From Eubacteriales bacterium (lineage in GTDB: Bacteria; Bacillota; Clostridia; Lachnospirales; Lachnospiraceae): 64,000 nucleotides of DNA. Positions within the stretch are counted from its first letter, which is position 1. Every line of letters starts with the position of its first letter. Positions 52,625 to 61,750 of this stretch are shown here, in pieces. The position numbers and the translations under genes were made by a program. Where the stretch lies: positions 1-64,000 of the forward strand of contig JAUNGB010000006.1 of NCBI GenBank assembly GCA_030524715.1. Direction: 5' to 3'. The notes beneath the pieces were generated by a model. That model did no database searches, was not told where the DNA came from, and saw only the letters and a list, made by a program, of their open reading frames with translations.

Positions 52625-52659
52625 CAACTCTGTTTCCCGTTACAACTCTGTTTCCCGTT
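52625..52659. repeat. Tandem 17-bp direct repeat
   Basis: CAACTCTGTTTCCCGTT occurs twice with an 18-bp period (52625-52641, 52643-52659) in the gap between fucI and the SH3 gene. Confidence 0.7.
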
Positions 52660-52666
52660 CAGTCAA

Positions 52667-52696
52667 AGAGTCCCCCGGCTCATCCGGAGGACTCTG
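52667..52696 (-). terminator. Terminator-like hairpin after fucI
   Basis: AGAGTCC..CCGG pairs with CCGG..GGACTCT around a short loop; the T-run on the minus strand is short (TTTG). Confidence 0.55.
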
Positions 52697-52733
52697 TTAA
52701 AAATCTGATTTAAGTTCCTGTATCTATCGTTCC

Positions 52734-54527
52734 TTATTTATAAAGCGGTCCGTAATTCTTGCATGCTCTGAAGTCTGCGCCCTCTTTATCCATTCCGAAA
52801 GCGTTCCATGCTGCCGGACGGAAGATCTTCTCTTCCGGTACGTTGTGCAGGGAAACCGGAATCCTCAGCATAGAGCACATGGTGATCAGATCTGCGCCGA
52901 TATGTCCATAGGAAATTGCGCCGTGGTTAGCGCCCCAGTTGTTCATAACATCATAAGCGGTCTTAAATGCGCCCTCGCCATTGCATCTTGGTGCAAACCA
53001 AGTACATGGCCATGTATAGTCTGTACGTTTCCAAAGCTTATCGGAAACCTCTTCCGGAAGATGTACTGTCCAGCCCTCTGCGATCTGCAGAACCGGTCCA
53101 AGGCCTTTTACAAGATTCAGACGGATCATGGTTGCAGGCATTTCTGCTTTCGTCTCAAATCTGGATGAGAAACCGCCGCCGCGGAAGTATCCAAGGTCAG
53201 CAAAGTTCCAGGTGGTATTCTTCATGATTGCATCCTGATCTTCCTCTGTTACTTCATACCATGGTTTCATTACAGGATTGCCGTCAGCATCCTTTGCTGC
53301 TCCGTTGGCATCCAGGCAGCATGCGCCGGAGTTGATCAGATGGATAAAGCCGCCGTTATCCTTTGCAACGCCCTCTACATCATAGCCGGTTGCTTTCTTA
53401 ACTGCTTCCGGGCTCCAGTAAGTACGAACATCGGCAAACATCTGCGCACGGTTGGTCAGAAGCTTCATAAACAGCATTCCAAGGCCGTTGAGAACGTCAT
53501 TCTCTGTTGCCAGGATGTACGGCTCTCTTGCTCCGTTCCAGTCAAAGGAGGTATTCAGCATAGCTTCCGGGAAGTCACAGTTCGGATAGAAATCTGTCCA
53601 CTGTCTCTGGCCCTGGAAACCTGCTGCGATGGCATTGTGTCCTACCATTTCTTCCTCGCGGCCTTCCGGAAGGTTCTTATTGCCGTTCATCAGGTCTTTA
53701 ATGATAACGGCCATCTTAACTACAAATTCAAACTGTTCTTCCTTCTTCTCATCGGTCATCTGTAATTCAGCCGGATTCTTGTCAAAGCCCATAATGCATT
53801 TTTCTTTTGCCCATGCAAGAGCCTTCTGATATTCTGCCTCATCATAGATGCCCTCTGTCATACGGCGGATGATCTCTACCTCATCCACAGACTCTACACG
53901 CATTCCAAGATAGGATTCGATAAAGTCGGAATCAATAATGGAGCCGCCGATTCCCATACAAATAGAACCGATCTGTAAGTAGGATTTGCCTCTCATAGTA
54001 GCAGCAGCCACTGCAGCACGTCCGAATCTCAGCAGCTTTTCCTGAACATCTGCCGGAATGGAAGTGTCGTCTGCTTCGCAGACATCATGTCCGTAGATTC
54101 CGAATGCCGGAAGTCCCTTCTGTGCATGAGTAGCCAGAACGGAAGCAAGGTATACAGCGCCCGGTCTTTCTGTTCCGTTGAAGCCCCATACAGCCTTAAT
54201 GGTCTGGGGATCCATATCCATTGTCTCGGAGCCGTAGCACCAGCATGGTGTAACGGTTACGGTAATATCAACGCCTTCTTTTCTGAATTTATCTGCGCAC
54301 GCTGCTGACTCGGCAACACGTCCGATGGTTGTATCTGCAATAACAACCTTTACAGGCTCGCCGTTAGAATATCTGAGATTCTCTTCAAACAATTTAGCTG
54401 CGGACTTAGCCATGTTCATAGTCTGCTCTTCCAGAGACTCACGAACCTTCAGAGCGCCGCGGCGTCCGTCGATGGTTGGTCTGATACCAATTACAGGGTA
54501 GCTTCCGATTAATCTGCTTTCTGCCAT
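52734..54527 (-). CDS. fucI: L-fucose isomerase
   Basis: Manganese-dependent isomerase converting L-fucose to L-fuculose (and often D-arabinose to D-ribulose), cytoplasmic. The 597 residues and three-domain layout match FucI: N-terminal [20 protein letters not shown], the [11 protein letters not shown] and [15 protein letters not shown] segments, [13 protein letters not shown] near 205, [16 protein letters not shown] near 292, and [20 protein letters not shown] near the C-terminus. GGAGGT is 11 bases before the ATG. It is divergent from an AraC regulator and has no kinase or aldolase beside it; FucU and an FGGY kinase are 2-6 kb away. Confidence 0.95.
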   Translation of the reverse strand: MAESRLIGSYPVIGIRPTIDGRRGALKVRESLEEQTMNMAKSAAKLFEENLRYSNGEPVKVVIADTTIGRVAESAACADKFRKEGVDITVTVTPCWCYGSETMDMDPQTIKAVWGFNGTERPGAVYLASVLATHAQKGLPAFGIYGHDVCEADDTSIPADVQEKLLRFGRAAVAAATMRGKSYLQIGSICMGIGGSIIDSDFIESYLGMRVESVDEVEIIRRMTEGIYDEAEYQKALAWAKEKCIMGFDKNPAELQMTDEKKEEQFEFVVKMAVIIKDLMNGNKNLPEGREEEMVGHNAIAAGFQGQRQWTDFYPNCDFPEAMLNTSFDWNGAREPYILATENDVLNGLGMLFMKLLTNRAQMFADVRTYWSPEAVKKATGYDVEGVAKDNGGFIHLINSGACCLDANGAAKDADGNPVMKPWYEVTEEDQDAIMKNTTWNFADLGYFRGGGFSSRFETKAEMPATMIRLNLVKGLGPVLQIAEGWTVHLPEEVSDKLWKRTDYTWPCTWFAPRCNGEGAFKTAYDVMNNWGANHGAISYGHIGADLITMCSMLRIPVSLHNVPEEKIFRPAAWNAFGMDKEGADFRACKNYGPLYK

Positions 54528-54597
54528 AATTTTGAATACCTCCGTTTTATGTATTTGTTGTTTCTTGTTACCGTTTTCTATATAGGTTATTATACGA

Positions 54598-54627
54598 TTG
54601 AAATTGGGAAATTACTTGTGTTATAAT
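54598..54627 (+). promoter_or_regulatory. SigA-type promoter of the AraC regulator gene
   Basis: TTGAAA (54598-54603), 18-base spacer, TATAAT (54622-54627). On the other strand a TATAAT (54597-54592) could serve fucI, so divergent promoters would overlap. Confidence 0.6.
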
Positions 54628-54704
54628 AGCAAAAAACAGGACAATATTCACTTTTTCAGTTTTGTCTGTGATTTTTCTATGAATTTTGGAAAGGAGGAAA
54701 GTTT

Positions 54705-55553
54705 TTGCACGATTTAGAACGCAACGAAGACCGTCCGAGAGGCACCTACGAATTTCCTTTTGAATTTCACCATATTGAAATTAACCATCCCCGTTATGTA
54801 ATGTCATACCACTGGCATGTAGAATATGAAATCATCCGCATCCTCACAGGAACCTTAACTGTCACTTTAGACGAAAAAAGTTTTACCGCGACAGCCGGAG
54901 ATGTAATTTTTGTCCATAGCGGAATCCTCCACAGCGGGATTCCAAAGGACTGTGTGTATCAGTGTATCGTCTTTGACGTAAATACTTTTTTGAAGCAGAA
55001 TACCGTATGCGCAGGATATATGCAGCGCATTATCCATCAGGAGCTTATGATCTTTCACCATTTTACAGAAAAATATCCTGAAATTCTTCAGGTTATCAAT
55101 AGCATTTTTGAATCTATCCAAAAAAAGCAGGATGGATATGAAATGGTCGTGATTGGACAATTTTACCACTTTTTCGGGCTTGTTTTTGGTAATCATTACT
55201 ATCTTGACGGAGTAACAAAAGCAAGGAGAGACTATAAAAGGATTTTACAGTTAAAACAGGTGCTGGAATTCATTGAACATAATTATGCATCCCCCCTTAC
55301 TTTACAGCAGCTTTCCGCTTCTGTTTCAATGTCCCCAAAATATTTCTGCAGGTTTTTTTCGGAAATGACCCACCAGACGCCTATGGATTACCTGAACCGT
55401 CAAAGAATTGAACAGGCATGCTACCAGTTGTCTACCACAGATGATTCTATTACGGAAATCGCCTACCGGAACGGTTTTAATGACCTGAGCTACTTTATCA
55501 GGACCTTCAAAAAATATAAAGGCATGACGCCCGGAAAATATAAACGGACCTGA
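54705..55553 (+). CDS. AraC-family regulator with cupin sensor domain
   Basis: 282 residues. The N-terminal cupin (AraC_binding) covers about 15-150, with YHWHVEYEIIRILTGTLTVT and GDVIFVHSGILHSG; two AraC helix-turn-helix motifs fill 185-282 (LTLQQLSASVSMSPKYFCRF, ITEIAYRNGFNDLSYFIRTF). Starts with TTG at 54705, seven bases after AAAGGAGG. Divergent from fucI by 177 bases, so it is the obvious candidate regulator of fucI. Confidence 0.92.
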   Translation: MHDLERNEDRPRGTYEFPFEFHHIEINHPRYVMSYHWHVEYEIIRILTGTLTVTLDEKSFTATAGDVIFVHSGILHSGIPKDCVYQCIVFDVNTFLKQNTVCAGYMQRIIHQELMIFHHFTEKYPEILQVINSIFESIQKKQDGYEMVVIGQFYHFFGLVFGNHYYLDGVTKARRDYKRILQLKQVLEFIEHNYASPLTLQQLSASVSMSPKYFCRFFSEMTHQTPMDYLNRQRIEQACYQLSTTDDSITEIAYRNGFNDLSYFIRTFKKYKGMTPGKYKRT

Positions 55554-55667
55554 TAGCAACAAACCCCTTTACAATAAGATGAATTTCTCTTGACATTGAG
55601 CAGGAATATGTCAGAATAGAAGTATCAGTGGAATTTTATGACAAACAAACAATTTGGAGATAAGAAT

Positions 55668-56243
55668 ATGAAAAAACTTGCAGTTATGTTCCCCGGGGTG
55701 GGGTATACTTGTATGAAACCATTATTATATTATACTGCCTCTGCAGCAGAGGACCGCGGATATGAGATCATGCGTCTGGATTACGGACAGGATATTCACA
55801 CCTTTCGCGGAAGGAGTCCTCTGGATCTGGAGCCTGTGACCAGGCTTGCCCTGCGCAGAGTGCTGCAGCAATTAAACGGCTTTGATTTCCACGAATATGA
55901 AGATATTCTTTTTATATCAAAAAGCATCGGCACTGTAATAGCCTGCGAAGCAGAAAAGGAATTAAAGCTGGAGGGACAGGTCAGGCATTTTCTTATGACA
56001 CCTATTCCGGCGACTGTTCCTTATTTAAAGCATGTAAACGGTGTTTTCTTTTCCGGGACTGCCGACCCGTATATTTCAGAAAATATGGTCCGTTCCATTG
56101 CCCGTCAATATTCCTCAAAGGCAGGCGGGATTTTTGAAAAATGCAATCATTCTCTGGAACGCAAAGGCGACACTCTCGGAAACCTGAAAAATATACGGCA
56201 GATTATAGAATGCTTGAACTGGATGATGGAACAAAGCTTATAG
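55668..56243 (+). CDS. Small alpha/beta-hydrolase-like protein
   Basis: 191 residues. The start is set at 55668 (MKKLAVMFPGVGYTC) with GGAGA upstream rather than the ATG ten codons earlier. GVGYTCMKPLLYY resembles an oxyanion-hole strand, FISKSIGTVIAC has the S-x-S-I-G nucleophile elbow, and NHSLE near the C-terminus holds a plausible catalytic His. This fits an alpha/beta hydrolase without lid. The substrate is unknown. TTGACA lies 70 bases upstream (55591) with a weak -10. Confidence 0.65.
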   Translation: MKKLAVMFPGVGYTCMKPLLYYTASAAEDRGYEIMRLDYGQDIHTFRGRSPLDLEPVTRLALRRVLQQLNGFDFHEYEDILFISKSIGTVIACEAEKELKLEGQVRHFLMTPIPATVPYLKHVNGVFFSGTADPYISENMVRSIARQYSSKAGGIFEKCNHSLERKGDTLGNLKNIRQIIECLNWMMEQSL

Positions 56244-56351
56244 CTAAAAGATGACTATGATAAAGCCTGCTGCCTGCTTCCTCTCAGAAAATAATATTAC
56301 TCACAATAAACTGACCCTATCTGCTGCAGATTCTAAACTACTAAAAAAGCC

Positions 56352-56392
56352 AGCCCCTCAAAGCACGAATTCCTTCTCTGAGGGGCTTTTTA
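56352..56392. terminator. Bidirectional terminator between hydrolase and Rpn-type gene
   Basis: AGCCCCTCA pairs with TGAGGGGCT; A-run on the left and TTTTTAA on the right serve both convergent genes. Confidence 0.8.
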
Positions 56393-56453
56393 ATCCATAG
56401 AATTTCACTCTTAACCACAGCGGTTAGTCCTCTGTTCAGTAGCTGGAATCCGG

Positions 56454-56490
56454 CAAAGCGAAAATTCACATTCCGCTTTGCCGCATGCTC
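56454..56490. repeat. Dispersed hairpin repeat, family A, copy 6
   Basis: GGCAAAGCG (56454-56462) pairs perfectly with CGCTTTGCC (56476-56484), a 9-bp stem shifted outward compared with copy 1, then CGCATGCTCATG. The following CTTGTCAGTGG also recurs after copy 7. Confidence 0.7.
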
Positions 56491-56517
56491 ATGAACGCAG
56501 ATCCGCTGCAGGGCTTG

Positions 56518-57564
56518 TCAGTGGAAATTTCCTGATAGATATTCATAAATTCTGTCGCAATCATAATCGGGTGCATATTTCTTTACAGCCTCGCAGATTG
56601 GAAGCACCACATCCATCGTTTCCTCCAATTCCTCCGCAATAAGCTCAGGAGACTTATTCCTGATAAGCTTCCGGCTGATCTGCCGAATCAGCATCCTTAA
56701 TCTTCCTTCTGTCCGTCCTTCTGCTTTTCCTTCTTCTCTATACAATAACATTGCACCATTCCATGCCTCACACACGTCTTTTACCTCCACTTCATTTTCA
56801 TTAACAATAACATATTGGTCCAGCAATATCGCCAGAAATATCCTGGTATCCTGGCTCAATCCCTGAATTTCTTCTTTGTGTTCTTCCACATACTTTTTAA
56901 GTTCTTCACTCTTACGGCTATGATTCATCAAGCGGAAAATGTCCCTCCACTCTGTCTGGAACAAATCAGGGGTTTGTTCATGGATATCTGTGACATAAGT
57001 CCGATAGTCCGGAAGAAAATCCTGAAATTCCTCAAACTCTTCAGGAATATTCATCATCTCTTTTAACGTATGTTTGCTTAACCAGCGCTTCTCTCCCATA
57101 TACAATACCTGATGAAATACAGGAATCAGAGGACGAACCGTTTTCATTTTCTTCCCTTTTTCAGGTTTCCTGTTTTTTAACTGTTCCGAATACTCCACGC
57201 CATCATATGTAAATTCTCTTAAAGGCATATTATAATCCGGCTGTGCCATCCCTTCACAGGCTAAATAAACTCTCGCGTTCTCTTTATCATGGTACATCAG
57301 GGTATCACGTTCCCTTTCCAGATATCCCATCCCTGTTTTTGAGTTTTCCCGCTTCATATCATCTTTTGTATCCGGATCGTTTGTCTTCTGTACACTTTCA
57401 TCCAAAGGCTCCTCTCGATATAACAGTCTCTTCTTCCTTTGAATTTCTCTTAAATAATCCGCCTGCACGATTCGTTCGCCACGAAAAACTGTTCCATTCA
57501 TGAAATCTGCAAAACGGACAGGATCTTTGTTATATTCTATAAAGCTATAGTCCTTAACACCCAA
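56518..57564 (-). CDS. Rpn-family recombination-promoting nuclease / putative transposase
   Basis: 348 residues. The N-terminal SFIEYNKDPVRFADFMNGTV then FRGERIVQADYL is the usual opening of Lachnospiraceae PD-(D/E)XK Rpn-type proteins. Middle RPLIPVFHQVLYMGEKRWLS and the C-terminal EGKAEGRTEGRLRMLIRQI with helical repeats agree. The expected catalytic D/ExK region near residue 75-110 is only partly recognisable. Homologues promote RecA-independent recombination in E. coli; the function here is unknown. Stands alone between terminators. Confidence 0.8.
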   Translation of the reverse strand: MGVKDYSFIEYNKDPVRFADFMNGTVFRGERIVQADYLREIQRKKRLLYREEPLDESVQKTNDPDTKDDMKRENSKTGMGYLERERDTLMYHDKENARVYLACEGMAQPDYNMPLREFTYDGVEYSEQLKNRKPEKGKKMKTVRPLIPVFHQVLYMGEKRWLSKHTLKEMMNIPEEFEEFQDFLPDYRTYVTDIHEQTPDLFQTEWRDIFRLMNHSRKSEELKKYVEEHKEEIQGLSQDTRIFLAILLDQYVIVNENEVEVKDVCEAWNGAMLLYREEGKAEGRTEGRLRMLIRQISRKLIRNKSPELIAEELEETMDVVLPICEAVKKYAPDYDCDRIYEYLSGNFH

Positions 57565-57705
57565 ACATATCCCTTCTTTCTTATTCTGTTAATATATTTC
57601 CACAGGAGTTTGAAGCCGAACGGCAAAGAATAAGTCAAATGGACATACAAGCATATCCGATTGGCTTGTTGCTCGCGGGAATAAATTTCCCGAAATGATA
57701 GATTT

Positions 57706-57771
57706 ATATTATCACAGAACAAAATGGAGTGCAAGGGCTTTATAAAAACTTTAGATATCCTGTGATAATAT
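57706..57771. repeat. 12-bp inverted repeat upstream of the Rpn-type gene
   Basis: ATATTATCACAG (57706-57717) and CTGTGATAATAT (57760-57771) are perfect complements 42 bases apart. The enclosed sequence begins with a piece of the family D repeat (AACAAAATGGAGTGC). Confidence 0.6.
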
Positions 57772-57821
57772 GGTAACATATTCTATTTAAGAACGCAATG
57801 GGCTTATAGCAAATTTCAACA

Positions 57822-57871
57822 AAAAACCCTCAGAGCAGAGAAGCTTCCAACTTCCCACTCTGAGGGTTTTT
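57822..57871. terminator. Bidirectional terminator
   Basis: AAAAAACCCTCAGAG pairs with CTCTGAGGGTTTTT. It can end the pdu operon transcript on the minus strand. Confidence 0.75.
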
Positions 57872-57874
57872 AAT

Positions 57875-57905
57875 AAAGCAGACATTCGCATTCCGCTTTG
57901 CTATA
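57875..57905. repeat. Dispersed hairpin repeat, family A, copy 7
   Basis: AAAGCAGA (57875-57882) faces TCCGCTTT (57892-57899); the mismatch on the plus strand is a G-U pair on the minus-strand RNA. It lies about 70 bases past the pduO stop. Confidence 0.7.
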
Positions 57906-57970
57906 TGCTTATAATGCAGGTCGCTACGCGACTTGTCAGTGGGAGCCTTAAACTCCCCCGACTAAGCATT

Positions 57971-59068
57971 CTACAAAACCTCATTGAGTACAGACAATCC
58001 GTACTCCGCAAGGCTATGATCTTCTTCTCCGGTACCTCCGCTGACGCCCAGGCCGCCGATGATCGTATCGCCCACCTTAATGGGAACGCCACCGCCGAAA
58101 ATAATAATATTTCCGCCTTCCATCTTATCCAGGCCATAGAAGGTTCCGCCGGGCTGTGCCAGCTTACTCAGCTCCATTGTAGACATCTTTACCGCCACAG
58201 AAGTATAAGCCTTTTTTACAGCCACGTCAAAGCTTACCAGAAAAGCCCCGTCCATCACATGGACAGCGATTGGATTACCGTCCGGACCGCAGACTGCAAT
58301 AACCGCCTGTTTTCCCCGGCGTTTTGCTTCCTCTTCAATCCTCCCGATCAAACGCTTGGACGCATCCAGCGTAATCCTTCCCTGAATTCCCATACGCTTC
58401 AGCACTTCCTGAATCACAGCCTCGCTGACTGCGCCATTCTGATTTTCTCCCATAGCAGCAACCTTTCCCGCTCCAAAAGCAGAAGTCCCTGCCTGTCCCG
58501 GCATATCAGCGGCCTTCGTCTGTCCCGGCGTAGCTGCACCGGATACCGACGCTTCCGCCTCTTCTGCTTCCTTCGCATCCGTATATCTGGCAAGCACATA
58601 AAGATAATCCGCCAGACGGTTCATATACTTCTTTGTTCCGGTATCCGCCCCGAACTTCACACTCACCGCAGCCAATGCCCGTTCAGCCCGCCTTGCAACG
58701 GTCCGGGCCACATCTATTTCTGCGGAAAGCCGACAGCTTCCCGGAAGGATAAACTTTTTCGGACGCTCAAACAGCCCTTCCATCCTGTCAATTTCTTCTT
58801 CAAGAATGGCTGTCTTATCGTCATTGATTTTATACTCTCTGTTATAAGGGTCTGCCACACCTGCCATCACCGTAATCAAAGTACCCTGAATCTTCTCCAG
58901 AATCCGGATGGTATCTCCATCCTTCAGCATGGTCTTCACCACGCCCAGATGACTGGTCAGCTCATCTATGGTACCCACAAGCTGGATTCTGTCATCCGAC
59001 TTGGATACATTTTTCGTACGGATCAGGTCCGTGGTTCCTTTGTCTCCGTTTTTCGTATAAATATTCAT
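57971..59068 (-). CDS. pduO: Corrinoid adenosyltransferase PduO with C-terminal HbpS-like domain
   Basis: Makes adenosylcobalamin for the diol dehydratase. The N-terminal adenosyltransferase domain (about 1-165) has MNIYTKNGDKGTTDL, VGTIDELTSHLG and the C-terminal helix VARRAERALAAVS plus YMNRLADYLYVLAR. A 55-residue Ala/Gly linker follows, then a GlcG/HbpS (DUF336) domain (about 225-365) of the type that binds haem or cobalamin. Start at ATG 59068 is supported by GGGGGA seven bases upstream; the ATG five codons earlier is not. Length 365. Last gene of the pdu set; cell site probably the microcompartment or cytosol. Confidence 0.93.
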   Translation of the reverse strand: MNIYTKNGDKGTTDLIRTKNVSKSDDRIQLVGTIDELTSHLGVVKTMLKDGDTIRILEKIQGTLITVMAGVADPYNREYKINDDKTAILEEEIDRMEGLFERPKKFILPGSCRLSAEIDVARTVARRAERALAAVSVKFGADTGTKKYMNRLADYLYVLARYTDAKEAEEAEASVSGAATPGQTKAADMPGQAGTSAFGAGKVAAMGENQNGAVSEAVIQEVLKRMGIQGRITLDASKRLIGRIEEEAKRRGKQAVIAVCGPDGNPIAVHVMDGAFLVSFDVAVKKAYTSVAVKMSTMELSKLAQPGGTFYGLDKMEGGNIIIFGGGVPIKVGDTIIGGLGVSGGTGEEDHSLAEYGLSVLNEVL

Positions 59069-59189
59069 AACGGCATCCCCCATAATTGTATACTGATAAG
59101 CTCATTCCATAACTCTCTATAAGCTTTGCTATCAGCCATAGCCTTACAGCTCTGGTGTAAGACATTGTATGAAAATAACATGAACTTAC

Positions 59190-59525
59190 TCAATATACAG
59201 GTTTAAATGGCATTTTCTTAATTGCCCTCGCACTATTTGCCCCAAGATTCCGGCACTGCCGGAACGACGGCGCATTCAGCTCAAAGACGTTTTTTCCTTT
59301 TGGAAGACGCTGCATCTGCATTGCCAGCCGCGCCCCGCAAATCCCGATCCCGGATCCAAGCATCGACTCATTTGCCGCCTCAAACGCCAGATCGTCCAGA
59401 TCTCCTTCGCGGTTCTGCACCTGATACAGAACGCCCTCTTCCTCAATCCCCGCATAGACCTCCCGAAGGAAATCCCTGTCCGGTTCCTTACAATATATAA
59501 TTATCGTAGGCTTATTTACAACCAT
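59190..59525 (-). CDS. pduH: Diol dehydratase reactivase small subunit
   Basis: Small partner of PduG; together they swap damaged B12 from the inactivated dehydratase. The 111-residue protein has KPTIIIYCKE, an EEEGVLYQV strand pattern resembling the dehydratase medium-subunit fold, and SGIGICGARLAMQMQ. It lies 18 bases after pduG. Downstream 121 bases separate it from pduO. Confidence 0.93.
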   Translation of the reverse strand: MVVNKPTIIIYCKEPDRDFLREVYAGIEEEGVLYQVQNREGDLDDLAFEAANESMLGSGIGICGARLAMQMQRLPKGKNVFELNAPSFRQCRNLGANSARAIKKMPFKPVY

Positions 59526-59543
59526 ACCCTCACCACCCGCAGA

Positions 59544-61358
59544 TTAGAGCGTGTTTAAAAAGGACAGCACCAGCCCTGTCGCCACCGCATTCCGTGGTCC
59601 TTCCACCCCTCTGATATTTCCTCGTCCGCAAACGATCCGATACTCAGAAAGGGCCTCCATCAGCATCTCCGGAATCTCAAAATCCTCCGCAGAGCCTCCG
59701 ACCAGCACCACATTTGGAATTTTCCGCAGATCGCCCTCCGGCGCCACAGCCTTCAGCGCCCTCAGCGCATTCTTCACAAAAACCTTTTTCTTCGCTTCCC
59801 GGCGGACCTCAAGGATCTTCTCCATAGGGATATCCTCTTCCACCTTCAGCATCTCATCCGGCGCCAGCAGCACCACATGCCCATAATACCTTGGATCGAT
59901 GGATTCCTCAAAAAACTCCATAGCCCCGTTTTCCAGCCGCATATGAAAAAGGCTCTCCACCTTTCCCATGGGATATTTCTTAATCTGCTCCGCGGTCGTC
60001 CGGCTGCCAAGCCCAAGCTCTGTCTGGATCAGCATGGAAACAAGCTCTCCTGCCCCGGCCTGATGGGTAGTCCTCACCCTTCCATCTGGCTCCAGCACAG
60101 CAGCGTCCGTGGAGCCGCCGCCCATATCCAGAATGGCAAGAGGAAGCTTTGTCCCCGGCGTCGTCATCGCTCCAAGGGAAGCCATCACAGCCTCCACCCC
60201 CGCAACCACTGCCCGGACTCCAAGCTCATGCTCCAGTCTCTCGGCAATCTTCTTCATGGGAAGCTGCTGGGTCTTTACCATAGCGGCAATCCCCACAGCC
60301 TTTTCCATACAGGTTTCCCCCGCCAGGGATCCGGAAATTTCCACCGGCGCAAGAGTATCCACAGCCAGAATATCCGTAATACGGATCTCACTGTCATGTG
60401 CTTTGGCCACATCCGCCATACTTGTCTTAATGCGGGTAAGCATATTTCCTACGTTAGTGTCCGTCTCTCCGTCGATATCCCGCACTTCTCCCACCGAAGC
60501 AAGAGCGTCCATGATCCTGTCCGCCCCTGCGTCAATGCTCACTGTCACATCATGCTGTCCATGGACAGTAATTTCTCCGGCAGGAAGAACATTCTCCCGG
60601 ATATTTCCATGGGGAGTCCTGATTACCACAGCGCTTCTCTTTCCGATCAGGCTCTTGGCAATGGGGGTGACCGCCTTCGTTTCCTCCGCATTCAGCTTCA
60701 GAAGCGTAGCGATTCCATAAGGGTTGGAAAGCATCCGGATACTGGTTCCGGGAAGCGCCACCTCAATGGCCGCCAGCTTTCCCTCCGGCACCTTTCCGAT
60801 ATGCCTTACCTCATCCACGATGGGAATTTTTTTATTCAGCCTGTTTTCCACCAGAACCGCCTCGTCCGCCTGCAGGATCAGCCCCCGGATATCCAGTTCC
60901 GGAATATGCTGATTCAGCCTTGCGGCGACTTCTTCATAGGAAAACTTACTGGCTGCCGCCACAATATACGGCGCCCCCGGCTTCCCCTTCCAGATATTTT
61001 CCAGAAAGATCAGTTCTCCCACCGCTTCCCCGGCCCCTGCCGGTGTGGATGGATTATGTCCGATCATAGAGGATTCCGTAATGATGGTTTCGGTGATGGT
61101 CTCCATGGCCGTATCCCCGATCACCGGCGCCGCCTCATTAAGGCGCACAAGGTCAAGGGCGCTTAAAGGCTGCCGGATCTTATCCATAGCCTCCATTAGC
61201 GCCGCCTTGATCCCATAAACATTCGGCAGTGTTCCTTTTGTTCCGGTAGTCATACGGGAAGCGCCGGAGAGGAACTGAAAAGATCCGTCCTCTCCAACAG
61301 CGCCGATACATACTTCAGTTGTGGAATTTCCTATATCAACACCTGCAATCAGTTTCAA
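59544..61358 (-). CDS. pduG: Diol dehydratase reactivase large subunit
   Basis: ATP-dependent chaperone-like reactivating factor, 604 residues, with Hsp70/actin-like core. The N-terminal KLIAGVDIGNSTTEVCIG, middle GHNPSTPAGAGEAVG and LPLAILDMGGGSTDAAV (ATP-binding) and C-terminal NVVLVGGSAEDFEIP are family marks. The start is TTG 61358 overlapping the pduE TGA (TTGA) with GGGGA ahead; an ATG further upstream (61415) would add 19 unrelated residues inside pduE. Confidence 0.95.
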   Translation of the reverse strand: MKLIAGVDIGNSTTEVCIGAVGEDGSFQFLSGASRMTTGTKGTLPNVYGIKAALMEAMDKIRQPLSALDLVRLNEAAPVIGDTAMETITETIITESSMIGHNPSTPAGAGEAVGELIFLENIWKGKPGAPYIVAAASKFSYEEVAARLNQHIPELDIRGLILQADEAVLVENRLNKKIPIVDEVRHIGKVPEGKLAAIEVALPGTSIRMLSNPYGIATLLKLNAEETKAVTPIAKSLIGKRSAVVIRTPHGNIRENVLPAGEITVHGQHDVTVSIDAGADRIMDALASVGEVRDIDGETDTNVGNMLTRIKTSMADVAKAHDSEIRITDILAVDTLAPVEISGSLAGETCMEKAVGIAAMVKTQQLPMKKIAERLEHELGVRAVVAGVEAVMASLGAMTTPGTKLPLAILDMGGGSTDAAVLEPDGRVRTTHQAGAGELVSMLIQTELGLGSRTTAEQIKKYPMGKVESLFHMRLENGAMEFFEESIDPRYYGHVVLLAPDEMLKVEEDIPMEKILEVRREAKKKVFVKNALRALKAVAPEGDLRKIPNVVLVGGSAEDFEIPEMLMEALSEYRIVCGRGNIRGVEGPRNAVATGLVLSFLNTL

Positions 61359-61750
61359 AGAAGAATTCCCCTTTTTTCGTAAATTTCCGCAGCTTCCAGC
61401 ACCAGTTTGGCACAATGAGGCGCCTGATATTTCTCAAGCAGCTCTTTTGCCATCAGAACCAGTTCATTTTTGGTAGAACGGTTTGGGCGAAGCTTGTTGT
61501 ACATGTTCAAAATCACATCATCCGGAACATTGGAAAGCTCGGCAGCCCTCTCAAAATTCGCTTCCATCTGGGGATTGTCTGCAGAAGCTGCCACCTGTCC
61601 CTGCCTCTTAAGCATTTCCGGCGAAATCTTAATATCTTCCGCAGTCACGCTGCCGCGCTTTACCTCATCAAGAGTGATCTGGGAAAGCTTTTTCCCTGTT
61701 TTGGAGGTAATGGTGTCGGCTTCGTACTGCCCTAAAGGATACTTACTCAT
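61355..61750 (-). CDS. pduE: Diol/glycerol dehydratase small subunit
   Basis: Gamma subunit of the adenosylcobalamin-dependent dehydratase. Core motif YPLGQYEADTITSKTGKKL and helical C-terminus EANFERAAELSNVPDDVILN match the family. Start at ATG 61750, overlapping the pduD stop (ATGA) with GGGAGGG upstream; 131 residues, shorter than the Salmonella protein because the N-terminal extension is lacking. Fully coupled to pduD and pduG. Confidence 0.95.
   Translation of the reverse strand: MSKYPLGQYEADTITSKTGKKLSQITLDEVKRGSVTAEDIKISPEMLKRQGQVAASADNPQMEANFERAAELSNVPDDVILNMYNKLRPNRSTKNELVLMAKELLEKYQAPHCAKLVLEAAEIYEKRGILL

Noticed and set aside
57905..59122. 405-codon frame opposite pduO
   Set aside because: Antisense shadow of a well-supported gene in a GC-biased frame, with no start signal or recognisable motif.
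59545..59562. Family E element (AGAGCGTGTTTAAAAA) at the end of pduG
   Set aside because: It encodes the conserved-looking FLNTL end of PduG and differs at several bases from the 32568 and 38771 copies; probably coincidence.
59877..61166. 429-codon frame opposite pduG
   Set aside because: Antisense shadow of pduG; His/Arg/Ser-rich composition typical of a reverse reading.
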